DNA of 64,000 bases from Allosediminivita pacifica (GCF_003054175.1 NZ_QBKN01000012.1:62001-126000), one strand, 5' to 3'. Counted from the stretch's first letter, positions 53,200-62,710 are shown. The notes: a model not told the origin generated them from the letters alone. Numbers and translations: made by a program.

Positions 53200-53222
53200 C
53201 CCTCTCCCCCGCGGGGAGAGGG
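53200..53222. repeat. GC-rich hairpin between smoK and mtlK
   Basis: A perfect 10-bp stem CCCTCTCCCC / GGGGAGAGGG with a CGC loop, preceded by CCCCTCACCCCGG, lies in the 120-base gap. It resembles the short extragenic palindromes scattered through many proteobacterial genomes. With no T tract, it is more likely an mRNA-processing or dispersed element than a terminator. Confidence 0.55.
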
Positions 53223-53278
53223 AGTCGCCGGTTGCCGGCGGGGCGAGGGATTGCCTCAGCGGTGCCTGTGTCCGGGGC

Positions 53279-54280
<1,002 letters not shown>

Positions 54281-54292
54281 GTGTCGTGTTCC

Positions 54293-55123
54293 TTACTTCA
54301 CCGCGCCGAAGGTCAGGCCGCGGACGAGTTGTTTCTGGCTGAACCAGCCCATGATGAGGATCGGCGCGATGGCCATGGTGCTGGCGGCCGAGAGCTTGGC
54401 GTAGAAGAGCCCTTCGGGGCTGGAGTAGCTGGCGATGAAGGCCGTGAGCGGCGCCGAGTTGGCGGCGGTCAGGTTCAGCGTCCAGAAAGCCTCGTTCCAG
54501 GCGAGGATGATGTTGAGCAGCAGCGTCGAGGCGATGCCGGGCACGGCCATGGGCAGCAGCACGAAGAGCACCTCTTCCTTCAGGGCCGCGCCGTCCATGC
54601 GCGCGGCCTCGAGGATATCGCCGGGGATCTCTCGGAAGTAGGTGTAGAGCATCCAGATGATGATGGGCAGGTTGATCATCATGAGGATCAGCGTGAGCGC
54701 GATGCGCGTGTCGAGCAGGCCGAGGCTCTGGCAGATCAGGTAGATCGGCATCAGCACGCCCACCGGCGGCAGCATCTTGGTCGAGAGCATCCACATCAGA
54801 ACGTTCTTGGTCTGCTTGCCCGGCACGAAGGCCATGGCCCAGGCGGAGGGCACCGCGATGACAAGGCCGAGCACGGTAGATCCCACGGAGAGGATCACCG
54901 AGTTCCAGAAGTGGTGGAAATAGTCGGAGCGTTCCTGCACGACGCTGTAGCTGTCGAAAGTCCAGCCTGAGGTGAGCACGCCCAGCGGCGTGCGGATCGC
55001 GTCCCCCTCGGTCTTGAAGGAGAGGATCACGATCCAGAGGATCGGGAAGAAGATCAGCAGGCCGATGATCCAGGCAACGGCGGTGTTGAGCATCTTGCGG
55101 CGGGGGGTGACGGCGCGGGCCAT
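54293..55123 (-). CDS. smoG: Polyol ABC transporter permease 2
   Basis: A 276-residue inner-membrane permease of the MalG type. The cytoplasmic ATPase-contact loop is EAARMDGAALKEEVLFVLLP (about 170-190). Six helices are evident. The ribosome site before the ATG is weak. It is separated from smoF by 96 bases that hold a dispersed repeat. Confidence 0.92.
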   Translation of the reverse strand: MARAVTPRRKMLNTAVAWIIGLLIFFPILWIVILSFKTEGDAIRTPLGVLTSGWTFDSYSVVQERSDYFHHFWNSVILSVGSTVLGLVIAVPSAWAMAFVPGKQTKNVLMWMLSTKMLPPVGVLMPIYLICQSLGLLDTRIALTLILMMINLPIIIWMLYTYFREIPGDILEAARMDGAALKEEVLFVLLPMAVPGIASTLLLNIILAWNEAFWTLNLTAANSAPLTAFIASYSSPEGLFYAKLSAASTMAIAPILIMGWFSQKQLVRGLTFGAVK

Positions 55124-55176
55124 GGTCAGATGTCTCGCTTTGCTGGGAGGGCGCGGGCCTTGCGGGCCGCGGGGGC

Positions 55177-55208
55177 CTCCGGCGGGAGTATTTGGGCCAA
55201 GAAGAAGC
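55177..55208 (+). repeat. Dispersed intergenic element, second copy
   Basis: CTCCGGCGGGAG followed by TATTTGGGCCAAGAAGAAGC lies 12 bases from the smoF stop. The final 20 bases match the copy at 18533-18552 (opposite strand) at 19 of 20 positions. From experience such elements are frequent in Rhodobacteraceae intergenic DNA; within this window only the two copies are shown. Confidence 0.6.
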
Positions 55209-55219
55209 TGCGAATGGGA

Positions 55220-56092
55220 TCAGGCATCGAGGTTCTTCCCGATCATGCGCATCAGGAAGATGGCGACGATGTTGGCGAGGATGATAGCGATCACGCCGCC
55301 GGCGCTGCCGGTGCCCACGTCGAAGCTGAGCAGGCTTTCCTGGTAGATGAGGTAGGTCAGGTTGGTCGAGGCATCGCCCGGGCCGCCGCTGGTGGTCACG
55401 AAGATCTCGGCAAAGATCGAGAGCAGGAAGATGGTCTGGATCAGGATCACCACGGTGATGGCGCGCGCGAGGTGCGGCAGCATGATGAAGACGAAGCGAT
55501 TGACCGGGTCCGCGCCGTCCATCTCGGCGGCCTCGAGCTGTTCGCTGTCGAGCGACTGCAGCGCGGTCAGCAGGATGAGCGTCGCGAAGGGCAGCCATTG
55601 CCAGCTCACGATGCCGATGATCGAGGCGAGCGGCGCCTGGCTGAGGAAGTCGAAGGGGGTGAGGCCGAGGGCCTTGGCGATGTGCCCGAAGAGGCCGTTC
55701 ACCGGGTTGAAGAACATGTTCTTCCAGACCAGCGCCGAGACGGTGGGCATGACGAAGAAGGGCGCGATGACCATGATGCGCACGACGCCCTGGCCCCACA
55801 TGGGCATGTCGAGAAGCAGCGCCAGGAGGATGCCGCCCACCACGGTGATGAGCAGCACGCCCCCCACGAGCAGCAGCGTGTTCCAGATCGCCGTCGCGAA
55901 GGCGGGGTCGGTGACGAAGTAGGTGTAATTCTCCCATCCCACGAAGGGATTGTTGCCCGGCATCAGCAGGTTGTAGCGGAGCGTGGAGAAGTAGATCGTC
56001 ATCAGCAGGGGAATGAGCATCCATCCCAGCAGCAGGATCACGGAAGGTGAGATCATCGCCCGCGCGGCGGCGCGGGAGGCCTTGGTTGCCAT
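55220..56092 (-). CDS. smoF: Polyol ABC transporter permease 1
   Basis: A 290-residue MalF-type permease with six or more helices and the EAA loop LEAAEMDGADPVNRFVFIMLP (about 190-210). It forms the channel with SmoG. ATG 56092. It follows the binding-protein gene across a gap with two hairpins. Confidence 0.92.
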   Translation of the reverse strand: MATKASRAAARAMISPSVILLLGWMLIPLLMTIYFSTLRYNLLMPGNNPFVGWENYTYFVTDPAFATAIWNTLLLVGGVLLITVVGGILLALLLDMPMWGQGVVRIMVIAPFFVMPTVSALVWKNMFFNPVNGLFGHIAKALGLTPFDFLSQAPLASIIGIVSWQWLPFATLILLTALQSLDSEQLEAAEMDGADPVNRFVFIMLPHLARAITVVILIQTIFLLSIFAEIFVTTSGGPGDASTNLTYLIYQESLLSFDVGTGSAGGVIAIILANIVAIFLMRMIGKNLDA

Positions 56093-56130
56093 GGGATGGC
56101 CCCTTGTCTGGTCGTCGGGTCGGAAATGGC

Positions 56131-56187
56131 GGGCGCGTTGGAGCGCGCCCCCGCGCTGGTTGGACGGGACGGACGTGCCGTCCCGTC
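56131..56187 (-). promoter_or_regulatory. Two hairpins between smoE and smoF
   Basis: GACGGGACGG / CCGTCCCGTC (10-bp stem, 56163-56187) lies nine bases past the smoE stop, and GGGCGCG / CGCGCCC (7-bp stem, 56131-56150) follows. No T tract accompanies them. They match the hairpins after rhaS and dctP and probably raise binding-protein mRNA relative to the permease mRNA. Confidence 0.6.
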
Positions 56188-56196
56188 GTCTGGCGA

Positions 56197-57513
56197 TCAG
56201 TCGGTGTAGCCGGCCCGATCGATTTCACGCTGGGTCGCGCGCTGCGCGTTCGAGAGCGCGGTTTCCGCGTCGGTCTGGCCCGCGAGAGCTGCCGAGAACT
56301 GCTGGCCGACGGCGGTGCCGATGCCCTGGAACTCGGGGATCGCGACGAACTGGGCGCCGGTGTAGGGGATTTCCTGCACCGAGGGCTTCTTCGTGTCGAC
56401 GGCGTTGATCTGGTTCAGCGTCATCTCGGCGAAGGGCGCGGCCTCCTGGTACTCCGCGTTCTCGTAGAGCGAGGTGCGCGTTCCCGGAGGTGCGGCGGCC
56501 CAGCCTTCTTCCTCGGCCACGAGCTCGGTGTAGCCCTTGGATGTCGCCCAGGCGACGAAGGTCTTGGCGGCTTCGGTCGCGTCGCTCGAGGCGGGGATGG
56601 CGAGGTTCCAGGACCAGAGCCAGTTGCCGCGGTTGTCGACGCCTTCCTTGTTTGGGAACTGCGCAAAGCCGACGCTGTCGGCGACGGTGGACTCGTCTTC
56701 GTCGGTCACGAAGGAGGCCGCCACGGTGGCGTCGATCCACATGCCGCACTTGCCCTGTTGGAAGAGCGAGAGGTTCTCGTTGAAGCCGTTGGAGGAGGCG
56801 CCCGGAGGACCGTAGTTGGTCATCAGGTCGAGGTAGTCGGTAAGGGTGGCTTCCCACTCGGGGCTGTCGAACTGCGCCTGCCAGTCCATGTCAAACCAGC
56901 GTGCGCCGTAGGAGTTCGACATGGCGGTGATGAGGGCCATGTTCTCGCCCCAGCCGGCCTTGCCGCGCAGGCAGATGCCGTAGATCTCGTTCTCCTCGTC
57001 CGTCATCGCCTCGGCGGCGGTCTTGATGTCGGCCCAGGTCGGCTGGTCCGGGATCTCGACGCCCGCTTCCTCGGCGAGGTCCGTGCGGTACATGACCATC
57101 GCCGATTCACCGTAGAAGGGCGCGGCGTAGAGCGTGCCGTCGACGGAGAGGCCGCCCGCGATGGCGGGCAGTATGTCGTTGGCATCGTAGCCCTCGGGCA
57201 TGTTCTCGAGCGGCGTGAGCCAGCCCTGGTTGGCCCAGATCGGCACTTCGTAGTTGCCAATGGTCATGACGTCGAACTGGCCGCCGCCGGTGGCGATGTC
57301 CTGCGTCACGCGCTGGCGCAGCACGTTCTCTTCCAGCGTGACCCACTCGAGGTCGATGTCGGGGTGCTGCTCGGTGAAGTCCTGCGTCAGGCCCTGCATG
57401 CGGATCATGTCGCCGTTGTTCACGGTGGCGATGGTCACGGTCTGCGCCTGCGCGGCGGCGGCAACGGCCGTCAGCGCGGTAGCACCCAGAAGGGCGCGGA
57501 AAGTCGGTTGCAT
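56197..57513 (-). CDS. smoE: Polyol-binding periplasmic protein
   Basis: A 438-residue extracellular solute-binding protein of family 1 (MalE-like). A signal peptide (ALLGATALTAVAAAAQAQ) is followed by TVTIATVNNGDMIRMQGL and the family's VMYRTDLAEEAG and FVAWATSKGY motifs. The size and neighbours match the sorbitol/mannitol-binding SmoE. GGGAGGAC precedes the ATG, and a good promoter lies upstream. Confidence 0.9.
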   Translation of the reverse strand: MQPTFRALLGATALTAVAAAAQAQTVTIATVNNGDMIRMQGLTQDFTEQHPDIDLEWVTLEENVLRQRVTQDIATGGGQFDVMTIGNYEVPIWANQGWLTPLENMPEGYDANDILPAIAGGLSVDGTLYAAPFYGESAMVMYRTDLAEEAGVEIPDQPTWADIKTAAEAMTDEENEIYGICLRGKAGWGENMALITAMSNSYGARWFDMDWQAQFDSPEWEATLTDYLDLMTNYGPPGASSNGFNENLSLFQQGKCGMWIDATVAASFVTDEDESTVADSVGFAQFPNKEGVDNRGNWLWSWNLAIPASSDATEAAKTFVAWATSKGYTELVAEEEGWAAAPPGTRTSLYENAEYQEAAPFAEMTLNQINAVDTKKPSVQEIPYTGAQFVAIPEFQGIGTAVGQQFSAALAGQTDAETALSNAQRATQREIDRAGYTD

Positions 57514-57528
57514 TGTAGTCCTCCCGTT

Positions 57529-57586
57529 TGAGCAAATGCCAAGCTCATGCGCAATTACTCATATCCGGTAAGGCTTGGTCAACCAA
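57529..57586 (-). promoter_or_regulatory. smoE promoter and candidate SmoC operators
   Basis: On the minus strand TTGACC (57577-57582) and AGTAAT (57554-57559) are 17 bases apart, a good sigma-70 promoter. TTGGT-CA-ACCAA (57575-57586) overlaps the -35, and TGAGC-N9-GCTCA (57529-57547) covers the expected transcription start. Both are candidate binding sites for the upstream SorC-type regulator. Confidence 0.55.
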
Positions 57587-57658
57587 ATTCGTCTCTGCCC
57601 TGCAGCATTGGCCGCGGAGAGTCCGATACCTTTTTGATTCCGAAGCGACTTCAGGGGA

Positions 57659-58594
57659 TCAGACGAGAAGCGCCTCGGCCGTCCGTTCGTCGGTGATGAG
57701 GCCGGTGATCCTGCGGCCGCGGAGGGCCCCCTGAATCGCCGCGATCTTGGCGGGGCCGTTGGCGGCGGCGATGGTCTGGGCGGGTGGATCGCTTGGCATC
57801 TCGACGCTGCTGACGCGGGTGTTGATCTCGTCGTCGAGGAGGGCGCCGTGGGCATCGAAGACGTGGCCGACGATCTCGCCCACGGCGCCCTTGCTCTGGA
57901 GGCGGTCCAGATCGTCCTGGGTGATGAAGCCGTCGACGAGCAGGGGGGCGGCGTCGCCCATGGGGCCGATGCCGACGAAGCGGACGTCGGTCCGCAGCGA
58001 GAGGGCGCGGGTGGTGGCGAGGGTCTTCTGGTTCAGCAGGGCATCGCGTTCGGCGGCGCTGGCGGCGATGACCGGCAGGGGCATGGGATAGGTGGCGGCG
58101 CGGACCTTGTCGGCGATCGTGAAAAGGACGTTGAAGAAGGCCGTGGAGCCGTCGGGGGAGATGTTGCCCGTGAGGGAGACGATCTTGCACTGGCCGCCGT
58201 CGAGGTGGGGCATGTGCTCGACCGCCGCGCGGAGGGTCCGGCCGGTGCCGAGGCCGATGATGAGGGGTTCGTCGCGCGAGAGGTGGGCCTCGATCAGGTC
58301 GCCGGTGGCGTGGGAGACGGCGAGGCCCGAGGCTTCGGGCGACTGCAGCGAGGGGACGACGCGGCAGAGGGAGAGGCCGAAGCGGGCCTCGATCCGGGCG
58401 GCGAGATCCATGCAGCGGGCGACGGGGTGGTCGATGCGGACCTTGACCAGCCCGGCCGCCATGGCCTGCGAGACGAGGCGCTGGGCGGACTGGCGGGAGA
58501 TGCCCATGATCCGGGCGATCTCGTCCTGCTTGAGCCCGCCGATATAGGCCAGCCAAGCGGCGCGGGCCGCGTCGTCCAGTCTGCTTTCGGTCAT
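57659..58594 (-). CDS. smoC: SorC/DeoR-type sugar-responsive regulator
   Basis: A 311-residue SorC-family protein. An N-terminal helix-turn-helix (about residues 20-41, LKQDEIARIMGISRQSAQRLV) is followed by the sugar-binding domain with IIGLGTGRTLRAAVEHM, VSLTGNISPDG and GIGPMGDAAPLL. Such regulators respond to a sugar or sugar phosphate. It is the first gene of the leftward polyol cluster, 145 bases before smoE, as in Rhodobacter smo operons. Confidence 0.87.
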   Translation of the reverse strand: MTESRLDDAARAAWLAYIGGLKQDEIARIMGISRQSAQRLVSQAMAAGLVKVRIDHPVARCMDLAARIEARFGLSLCRVVPSLQSPEASGLAVSHATGDLIEAHLSRDEPLIIGLGTGRTLRAAVEHMPHLDGGQCKIVSLTGNISPDGSTAFFNVLFTIADKVRAATYPMPLPVIAASAAERDALLNQKTLATTRALSLRTDVRFVGIGPMGDAAPLLVDGFITQDDLDRLQSKGAVGEIVGHVFDAHGALLDDEINTRVSSVEMPSDPPAQTIAAANGPAKIAAIQGALRGRRITGLITDERTAEALLV

Positions 58595-58674
58595 GGGATC
58601 TCCGAGCGCCTCCTGCCGCCAGCTTTATCGGCTGGGGGACCGGTTGCAAGCGATCTCGGGGACGGAAGGCCGCC

Positions 58675-58709
58675 GGGGCACTTCAGGTGTCCCGGGCCGG
58701 GACATTTTT
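58675..58709 (+). terminator. Orphan terminator/attenuator-like structure
   Basis: TGTCCC-GGGCC-GGGACA followed by TTTTT (58688-58709) is an intrinsic-terminator shape on the plus strand, yet no rightward gene ends here. An overlapping alternative hairpin, GGGGCAC / GTGTCCC (58675-58693), would exclude it. It may end antisense RNA arising upstream of smoC or an unannotated short RNA. The remaining bases up to 58889 hold no supported gene. Confidence 0.4.
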
Positions 58710-58889
58710 CGATCCCTTTTCTTTCAAGAGGTTAGCTTCCAAGGTTTACCGAAAATTAGGAATGCCCCGCGCGGGACGGCTTGGGAAGGGGGCATTTGAA
58801 AGGTGGCGTTTGGGCTGGGGAGGTGGCAGGTGTTCGGCGTGGCGTTCGGCCCGGGTGAGGGGAGCGAAGGGGTGCCAGGCGGTGGCAAT

Positions 58890-59591
58890 TTAGGGCGATA
58901 GGTGACTCCATCGCCTGATGAAATCAGCAGAATCCGTTTCAACGCCCCTCAGTTCTAGTTCTAGAGTTACGAGGGGCCCGCTCAAACGGCGAAGCATCTG
59001 ACGCCGGCTTTCACCCGTTTCAGCATCTTCATTCGAGACCTGACGAACCGTGGCCACGGCCGATATCCAGCTCTCCAGCGCCGCCTCGAAGCTACCAAAT
59101 GCGGGGCGACGCCCTTGAGTATCGTACACGTTTTCCGTCAAACGCGTTTCGATTATCTGCTTCCTAGTTTCTTCAGCGACATGCGAGAAGGACTCCAGTT
59201 CTCCGTCGACTAGCTCTTCGTCTCGGTTCACTGTAGAATCCAGTAGCTGTACGACATTCCCGTGTGCGACACTTGCTGCACTCTGCACTTGCTGAGCTTG
59301 GACCAAGGCACCGTGTACCTGAAATTTCATCATTTCTAGGTGCTGGTCTGAGGCTGTTGAGATTTGACGGGATATCATCGAGACCGAGATTACGGCAGCA
59401 GCGAGCGCTGCCAGCGCACCCGCGTATCCACCAAACGCTGAAAGCCATTCTCTCAGGTCCCGCGATATTCCAGGTGCCGCTAAGGCAACTTTCGGATCAA
59501 CCAGAAGCTTGAGAGAAAGGAGGTAGATCATCAAAAAGGCGACGATCAAAATCAGGCAGGTGCAAATCCAGAATACCGACGCGTTGGACAA
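58890..59591 (-). CDS. Hypothetical membrane protein, AT-richer
   Basis: I do not recognise this 233-residue protein. Two hydrophobic helices lie at about residues 7-30 and 48-72, followed by a mostly helical soluble part rich in Gln, Glu and Ser that may form a coiled coil. The start is TTG 59591 with GGGAGGAAAAT at good spacing, so the gene looks genuinely translated. Its codons and DNA are clearly less GC-rich than the surroundings, which hints at horizontal acquisition. It stands alone between the polyol cluster and a repeat. Two inverted repeats lie upstream (59627-59663). Confidence 0.65.
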   Translation of the reverse strand: MSNASVFWICTCLILIVAFLMIYLLSLKLLVDPKVALAAPGISRDLREWLSAFGGYAGALAALAAAVISVSMISRQISTASDQHLEMMKFQVHGALVQAQQVQSAASVAHGNVVQLLDSTVNRDEELVDGELESFSHVAEETRKQIIETRLTENVYDTQGRRPAFGSFEAALESWISAVATVRQVSNEDAETGESRRQMLRRLSGPLVTLELELRGVETDSADFIRRWSHLSP

Positions 59592-59925
59592 ATTTTCCTC
59601 CCGCTTTTAATTCGCAATTTAATGATGTGACCACCCAGAGGTCACGCAGAGTAACCTTACTCTTTGGGCATCACCACGAGAAACTCGCCTTGAAGTGAGC
59701 GCGTTGCCCCAGTTGCGCGATGCGTTCGGGCGGGCATCCGAAGGGCGGAGGCAAGCTGGGACCAGCCAAGTCATGCGCCGGGTCCACATGTCCGCATAAG
59801 GCCGGGATCGGGCATGCCTCGTACCAAGCTTGAGCGTCGACTAAGGCCCGTCGTAGGTCATCTGTCGAGTCTGAGACGAAGGTCTGCACCGGATTCCAAG
59901 CGATCGGTTAAACGCGAAGCCCCGG
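59592..59925. other. Gene-poor AT-richer gap with two inverted repeats
   Basis: GTGACC-N7-GGTCAC (59627-59645) and AGAGTAA-CC-TTACTCT (59648-59663) lie 36-72 bases upstream of the membrane-protein start and look like operators for it. A 72-codon minus-strand frame starting with GTG at 59889 has no recognisable domain and could be a gene remnant; I do not call it. Confidence 0.4.
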
Positions 59926-60095
59926 CGCGGAATCAAGGCACGCAGTGCCGCCGCGCATCGCAGCCGCGCCCCCAAGCGGCGGCGATTTGGTGACGCTGAG
60001 TGCCTCGTGTCGAAGTCGTCCTGACCTTGCGAGCATAAACCAAGAGGATCCGCTGTCCGGATCGCCACCGCGCGCGGCCGCCATGCGCGGCTCTG
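59926..60095 (+). repeat. Direct repeat, left copy, flanking the amidase pair
   Basis: This 170-base block shares ordered segments with 62422-62614 in the same orientation: CGCGGAATCAAGGC / CGCGGGATCAAGGC, GCGGCGGCGATTTGGT (identical), CTCGTGTCGAAGTC / CGTCGTGTCGAGGTC, ATCGCCACC (identical) and ATGCGCGGCTCTG (identical). The right copy carries about 23 extra bases. No coding function is evident. The 168 bases from here to the next gene hold no other feature apart from its ribosome site. Confidence 0.7.
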
Positions 60096-60263
60096 AACCG
60101 GGATCCTTCCGTGAGCTTAGTCCGCAGTGCTGACTGGCTTCGGCAGCCGGTCAAAACCCGGGCGCATGGCCTCTCGCGACGTCGCCTGCGCTCCACCCCC
60201 TCTGGATTTCCTCGCCCGCCCCTCGCAGTATCCGTCCAAACACCGGACACGAAGGAGCCTGTC

Positions 60264-61427
60264 ATGCCTATCCGCAACCGTCTTGCCGAGATGCACGAGG
60301 AGATCACCGGGTGGCGCCGGGATCTGCATCGGATGCCGGAGCTGCTTTACGAGACGCACAGGACCGCCGCCTTCGTGGCCGAGAAGCTGCGGGAGTTCGG
60401 CTGTGACGAGGTGGTGGAAGGTATCGGGCGCACGGGGGTCGTGGGGCTCATCAAGGGCAGGGCCGAGGGCCGGACGGTGGGGCTTCGGGCGGACATGGAC
60501 GCGCTGCCGATCCACGAGGCGACCGGCAAGCCCTATGCCTCGGAAACGCCGGGTGTCATGCATGCCTGTGGCCACGACGGGCATACGGCGATGCTGCTGG
60601 GGGCTGCCAAGTACCTGGCGGAGAGCCGGAATTTCGCGGGCAGCGTCGCGGTGATCTTTCAGCCCGCCGAGGAGGGCGGTGGCGGTGGCGATGCCATGGT
60701 CAAGGACGGCATGATGGAGCGCTTCGACATCGCCGAGGTCTACGGGATGCACAACGCGCCGGGCAAGCCGGTGGGGAGTTTCTCGATCAACCCCGGGCCG
60801 ATGTACGCGGCGGTGGATACCTTCGACATCACGGTCAAGGGGCGTGGCGGGCACGCGGCGCGGCCGCACGAGTGCATCGACCCGACGCTGGCGGCCTCGG
60901 GCATCGTGATGAGCCTGCAGAGCATGGTGTCGCGCAGCGCCGATCCGCTGAAGTCGCTGGTGGTGTCGGTGTGCAGCTTTCGCACGGCGACGGATGCCTA
61001 CAACGTGATCCCCGAGACGGTGACGCTGCGCGGCACGGTGCGGAGTTTCGATCCGGAGCTGCGCAAGCTGACCGAGGGGCGGATCCGCGAGATCGTGTCG
61101 AACGGGGCGGCGGTCTACGGGGCGGAGGCGGTGATCGAGTATCACAACGGCTATCCGGCGACGGTGAACTACGCCGAGGAGGCGGGATTCGCGGCGGAGG
61201 CGGCCAAACGGATCACCCCTGAGGTGGAGACGGACAGCCCGCCGCTGATGGCGGGCGAGGATTTCGCCTACATGCTGCTGGCGCGGCGGGGGGCCTATAT
61301 CCAGGTCGGCAACGGCGGGGGCGCGAGCGTTCACCACCCGGAGTACGATTTCAACGACGAGGCGATCCCGGCGGGCTGTTCCTACTGGGTGGAACTGGTG
61401 GAGAGCCGGCTGCCGGTGGGGGCATGA
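60264..61427 (+). CDS. M20-family amidohydrolase (hippurate-hydrolase-like)
   Basis: A 387-residue cytoplasmic metallopeptidase that hydrolyses N-acyl or amide bonds of amino-acid conjugates. The M20 marks are RADMDALPI, HACGHDGHT (metal ligands near residue 100), PAEEGGGGG (catalytic glutamate near 135), GRGGHAARPHE in the lid domain and MAGEDFAYM near the end. AAGGAGCC precedes ATG 60264; the longer frame upstream runs through the repeat and is not used. It overlaps the acetamidase gene by ATGA, so the two enzymes are co-translated. Confidence 0.92.
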   Translation: MPIRNRLAEMHEEITGWRRDLHRMPELLYETHRTAAFVAEKLREFGCDEVVEGIGRTGVVGLIKGRAEGRTVGLRADMDALPIHEATGKPYASETPGVMHACGHDGHTAMLLGAAKYLAESRNFAGSVAVIFQPAEEGGGGGDAMVKDGMMERFDIAEVYGMHNAPGKPVGSFSINPGPMYAAVDTFDITVKGRGGHAARPHECIDPTLAASGIVMSLQSMVSRSADPLKSLVVSVCSFRTATDAYNVIPETVTLRGTVRSFDPELRKLTEGRIREIVSNGAAVYGAEAVIEYHNGYPATVNYAEEAGFAAEAAKRITPEVETDSPPLMAGEDFAYMLLARRGAYIQVGNGGGASVHHPEYDFNDEAIPAGCSYWVELVESRLPVGA

Positions 61428-62362
61428 GCGCGTACCTGGCGGCGGGCGCGGAGAGCTGCGCCTGGGGGTTCTTCGACGCGGCGCGGGCCCCGGTGCTGGA
61501 GGTGGGCAGCGGCGATGTCGTGGTGATCGACACGGTCTCGGGGGCGCCGGAGGTGCTGCCGCCCGCGGGGTTCCACGTGCCTCCGGAGCTTTACGATGTG
61601 CATGCGCGGGCCGAGCGGGCCATGGGCGGGCATATCGTGACGGGGCCGGTGGCGGTGCGCGGGGCGCGGCAGGGGGACGTGCTGCAGGTGGATATCCTCG
61701 ACGTGGCGCTGCGGCAGGACTGGGGGTACAATGTGATCCGCCCGCTGGCGGGGACGCTGCGCGAGGAGTTCGACGAGGGCCGCTGCGTGACCATTCCGCT
61801 GGATGCTGAGGCGGGTGTGGCGCGGCTGTCCTGGGGGCTGGAGCTGCCATTGCGGCCCTTCTTCGGGGTGATGGCCGTGGCGCCGCCTGCGAGCTGGGGG
61901 CGCGTGTCGACGATCCAGCCGCGACGGTTCGGCGGCAATCTCGACAACAAGGAGCTGGTGGCGGGCAGTACGCTGTTCCTGCCGGTGCAGGCGGAGGGCG
62001 CGCTGTTTTCCTGCGGTGACGGACACGGGGCGCAGGGCGATGGCGAGGTCTGCATCACCGCGATCGAGACGGCGCTGCGCGGGACCTTCCGCCTGACGGT
62101 GCGGAGCGATCTGCCTTGGGCGTATCCCAGGGCCGAGACGCCGGGGCACCTGATCACGATGGGGATGCATCCCTCGCTCGACATCTGCGCCGAGATGGCA
62201 CTGCGGGACATGATCGGCTGGATCGTGGATCTGACGGGGCTGAGCCGGGAGGACGCCTACATGCTCTGTTCTCTGGCGGGGGATCTGCGGGTGACGCAGA
62301 CGGTGAACGGCAACAAGGGCGTGCACATGATGATGGCCAAGGAGCTGGTGGGGCAGGCGTAG
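61424..62362 (+). CDS. Acetamidase/formamidase family protein
   Basis: A 312-residue FmdA/AmdA-type amidase that releases ammonia from short amides. It shows DILDVALRQDWGYNV, RRFGGNLDNKELVAGSTLFLPV, LFSCGDGHGAQGDGEVC and ITMGMHPSL, the conserved order in this family. The M20 enzyme followed by an amidase suggests stepwise breakdown of an N-acyl or amide nitrogen source. A gene-free 348-base stretch with a repeat and a terminator follows. Confidence 0.88.
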   Translation: MSAYLAAGAESCAWGFFDAARAPVLEVGSGDVVVIDTVSGAPEVLPPAGFHVPPELYDVHARAERAMGGHIVTGPVAVRGARQGDVLQVDILDVALRQDWGYNVIRPLAGTLREEFDEGRCVTIPLDAEAGVARLSWGLELPLRPFFGVMAVAPPASWGRVSTIQPRRFGGNLDNKELVAGSTLFLPVQAEGALFSCGDGHGAQGDGEVCITAIETALRGTFRLTVRSDLPWAYPRAETPGHLITMGMHPSLDICAEMALRDMIGWIVDLTGLSREDAYMLCSLAGDLRVTQTVNGNKGVHMMMAKELVGQA

Positions 62363-62421
62363 GCCGCTCGCCCGACGGGGCTGACGCCCCTCGTTCCGGG
62401 CGGGAGAGCGCGGAGTCCCTG

Positions 62422-62614
62422 CGCGGGATCAAGGCTGAAGGCCGCCGCGCAATGTCATGCTGGAAGCATGCCTCCGGAATGACCGCGTCCCCACGCGGCG
62501 GCGATTTGGTTAAGCTGGGTGCGTCGTGTCGAGGTCTTTTGGACTTGGCTGCCATGAAGCGAGATGATCATCGGTCGGGATCGCCACCACGCGCGGCTGC
62601 GATGCGCGGCTCTG
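62422..62614 (+). repeat. Direct repeat, right copy, flanking the amidase pair
   Basis: Second copy of the element at 59926-60095, same orientation, 193 bases including an internal insertion around 62450-62480 (GCATGCCTCCGGAATG). The longest exact shared runs are GCGGCGGCGATTTGGT and ATGCGCGGCTCTG. The two copies bracket the two-gene amidase operon, a pattern expected of a gene cassette moved or duplicated between repeats. Confidence 0.7.
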
Positions 62615-62655
62615 CGCTTTTCCCAGTATCATGTGCTTTTAGCCCGACATGAAAA

Positions 62656-62681
62656 CGCCCCCGCAGTGTCCTGCGGGGGCG
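62656..62681. terminator. Bidirectional terminator
   Basis: A perfect 11-bp stem CGCCCCCGCAG / CTGCGGGGGCG with a TGTC loop, followed by CGTTTGTTT on the plus strand and by TTTTC on the minus strand. It separates the rightward amidase operon from the leftward aldehyde dehydrogenase and can serve both. Confidence 0.85.
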
Positions 62682-62710
62682 CGTTTGTTTCAGCGGTGTG
62701 GCGAGAAGGC

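Noticed and set aside
58724-58942. A 72-codon minus-strand frame rich in proline and asparagine upstream of smoC
   Set aside because: Low complexity and overlapping the 3' end of the membrane-protein gene. The sequence looks like non-coding G/C-skewed DNA.
59671-59889. A 72-codon GTG-start frame on the minus strand
   Set aside because: No domain and no clear ribosome site. It could be a gene remnant, but this cannot be shown from the sequence alone.
62422-62614. Possible CRISPR or insertion-sequence end
   Set aside because: Only two long, diverged copies exist, with no spacer periodicity, no transposase and no terminal inverted repeats, so it is listed as a direct repeat.
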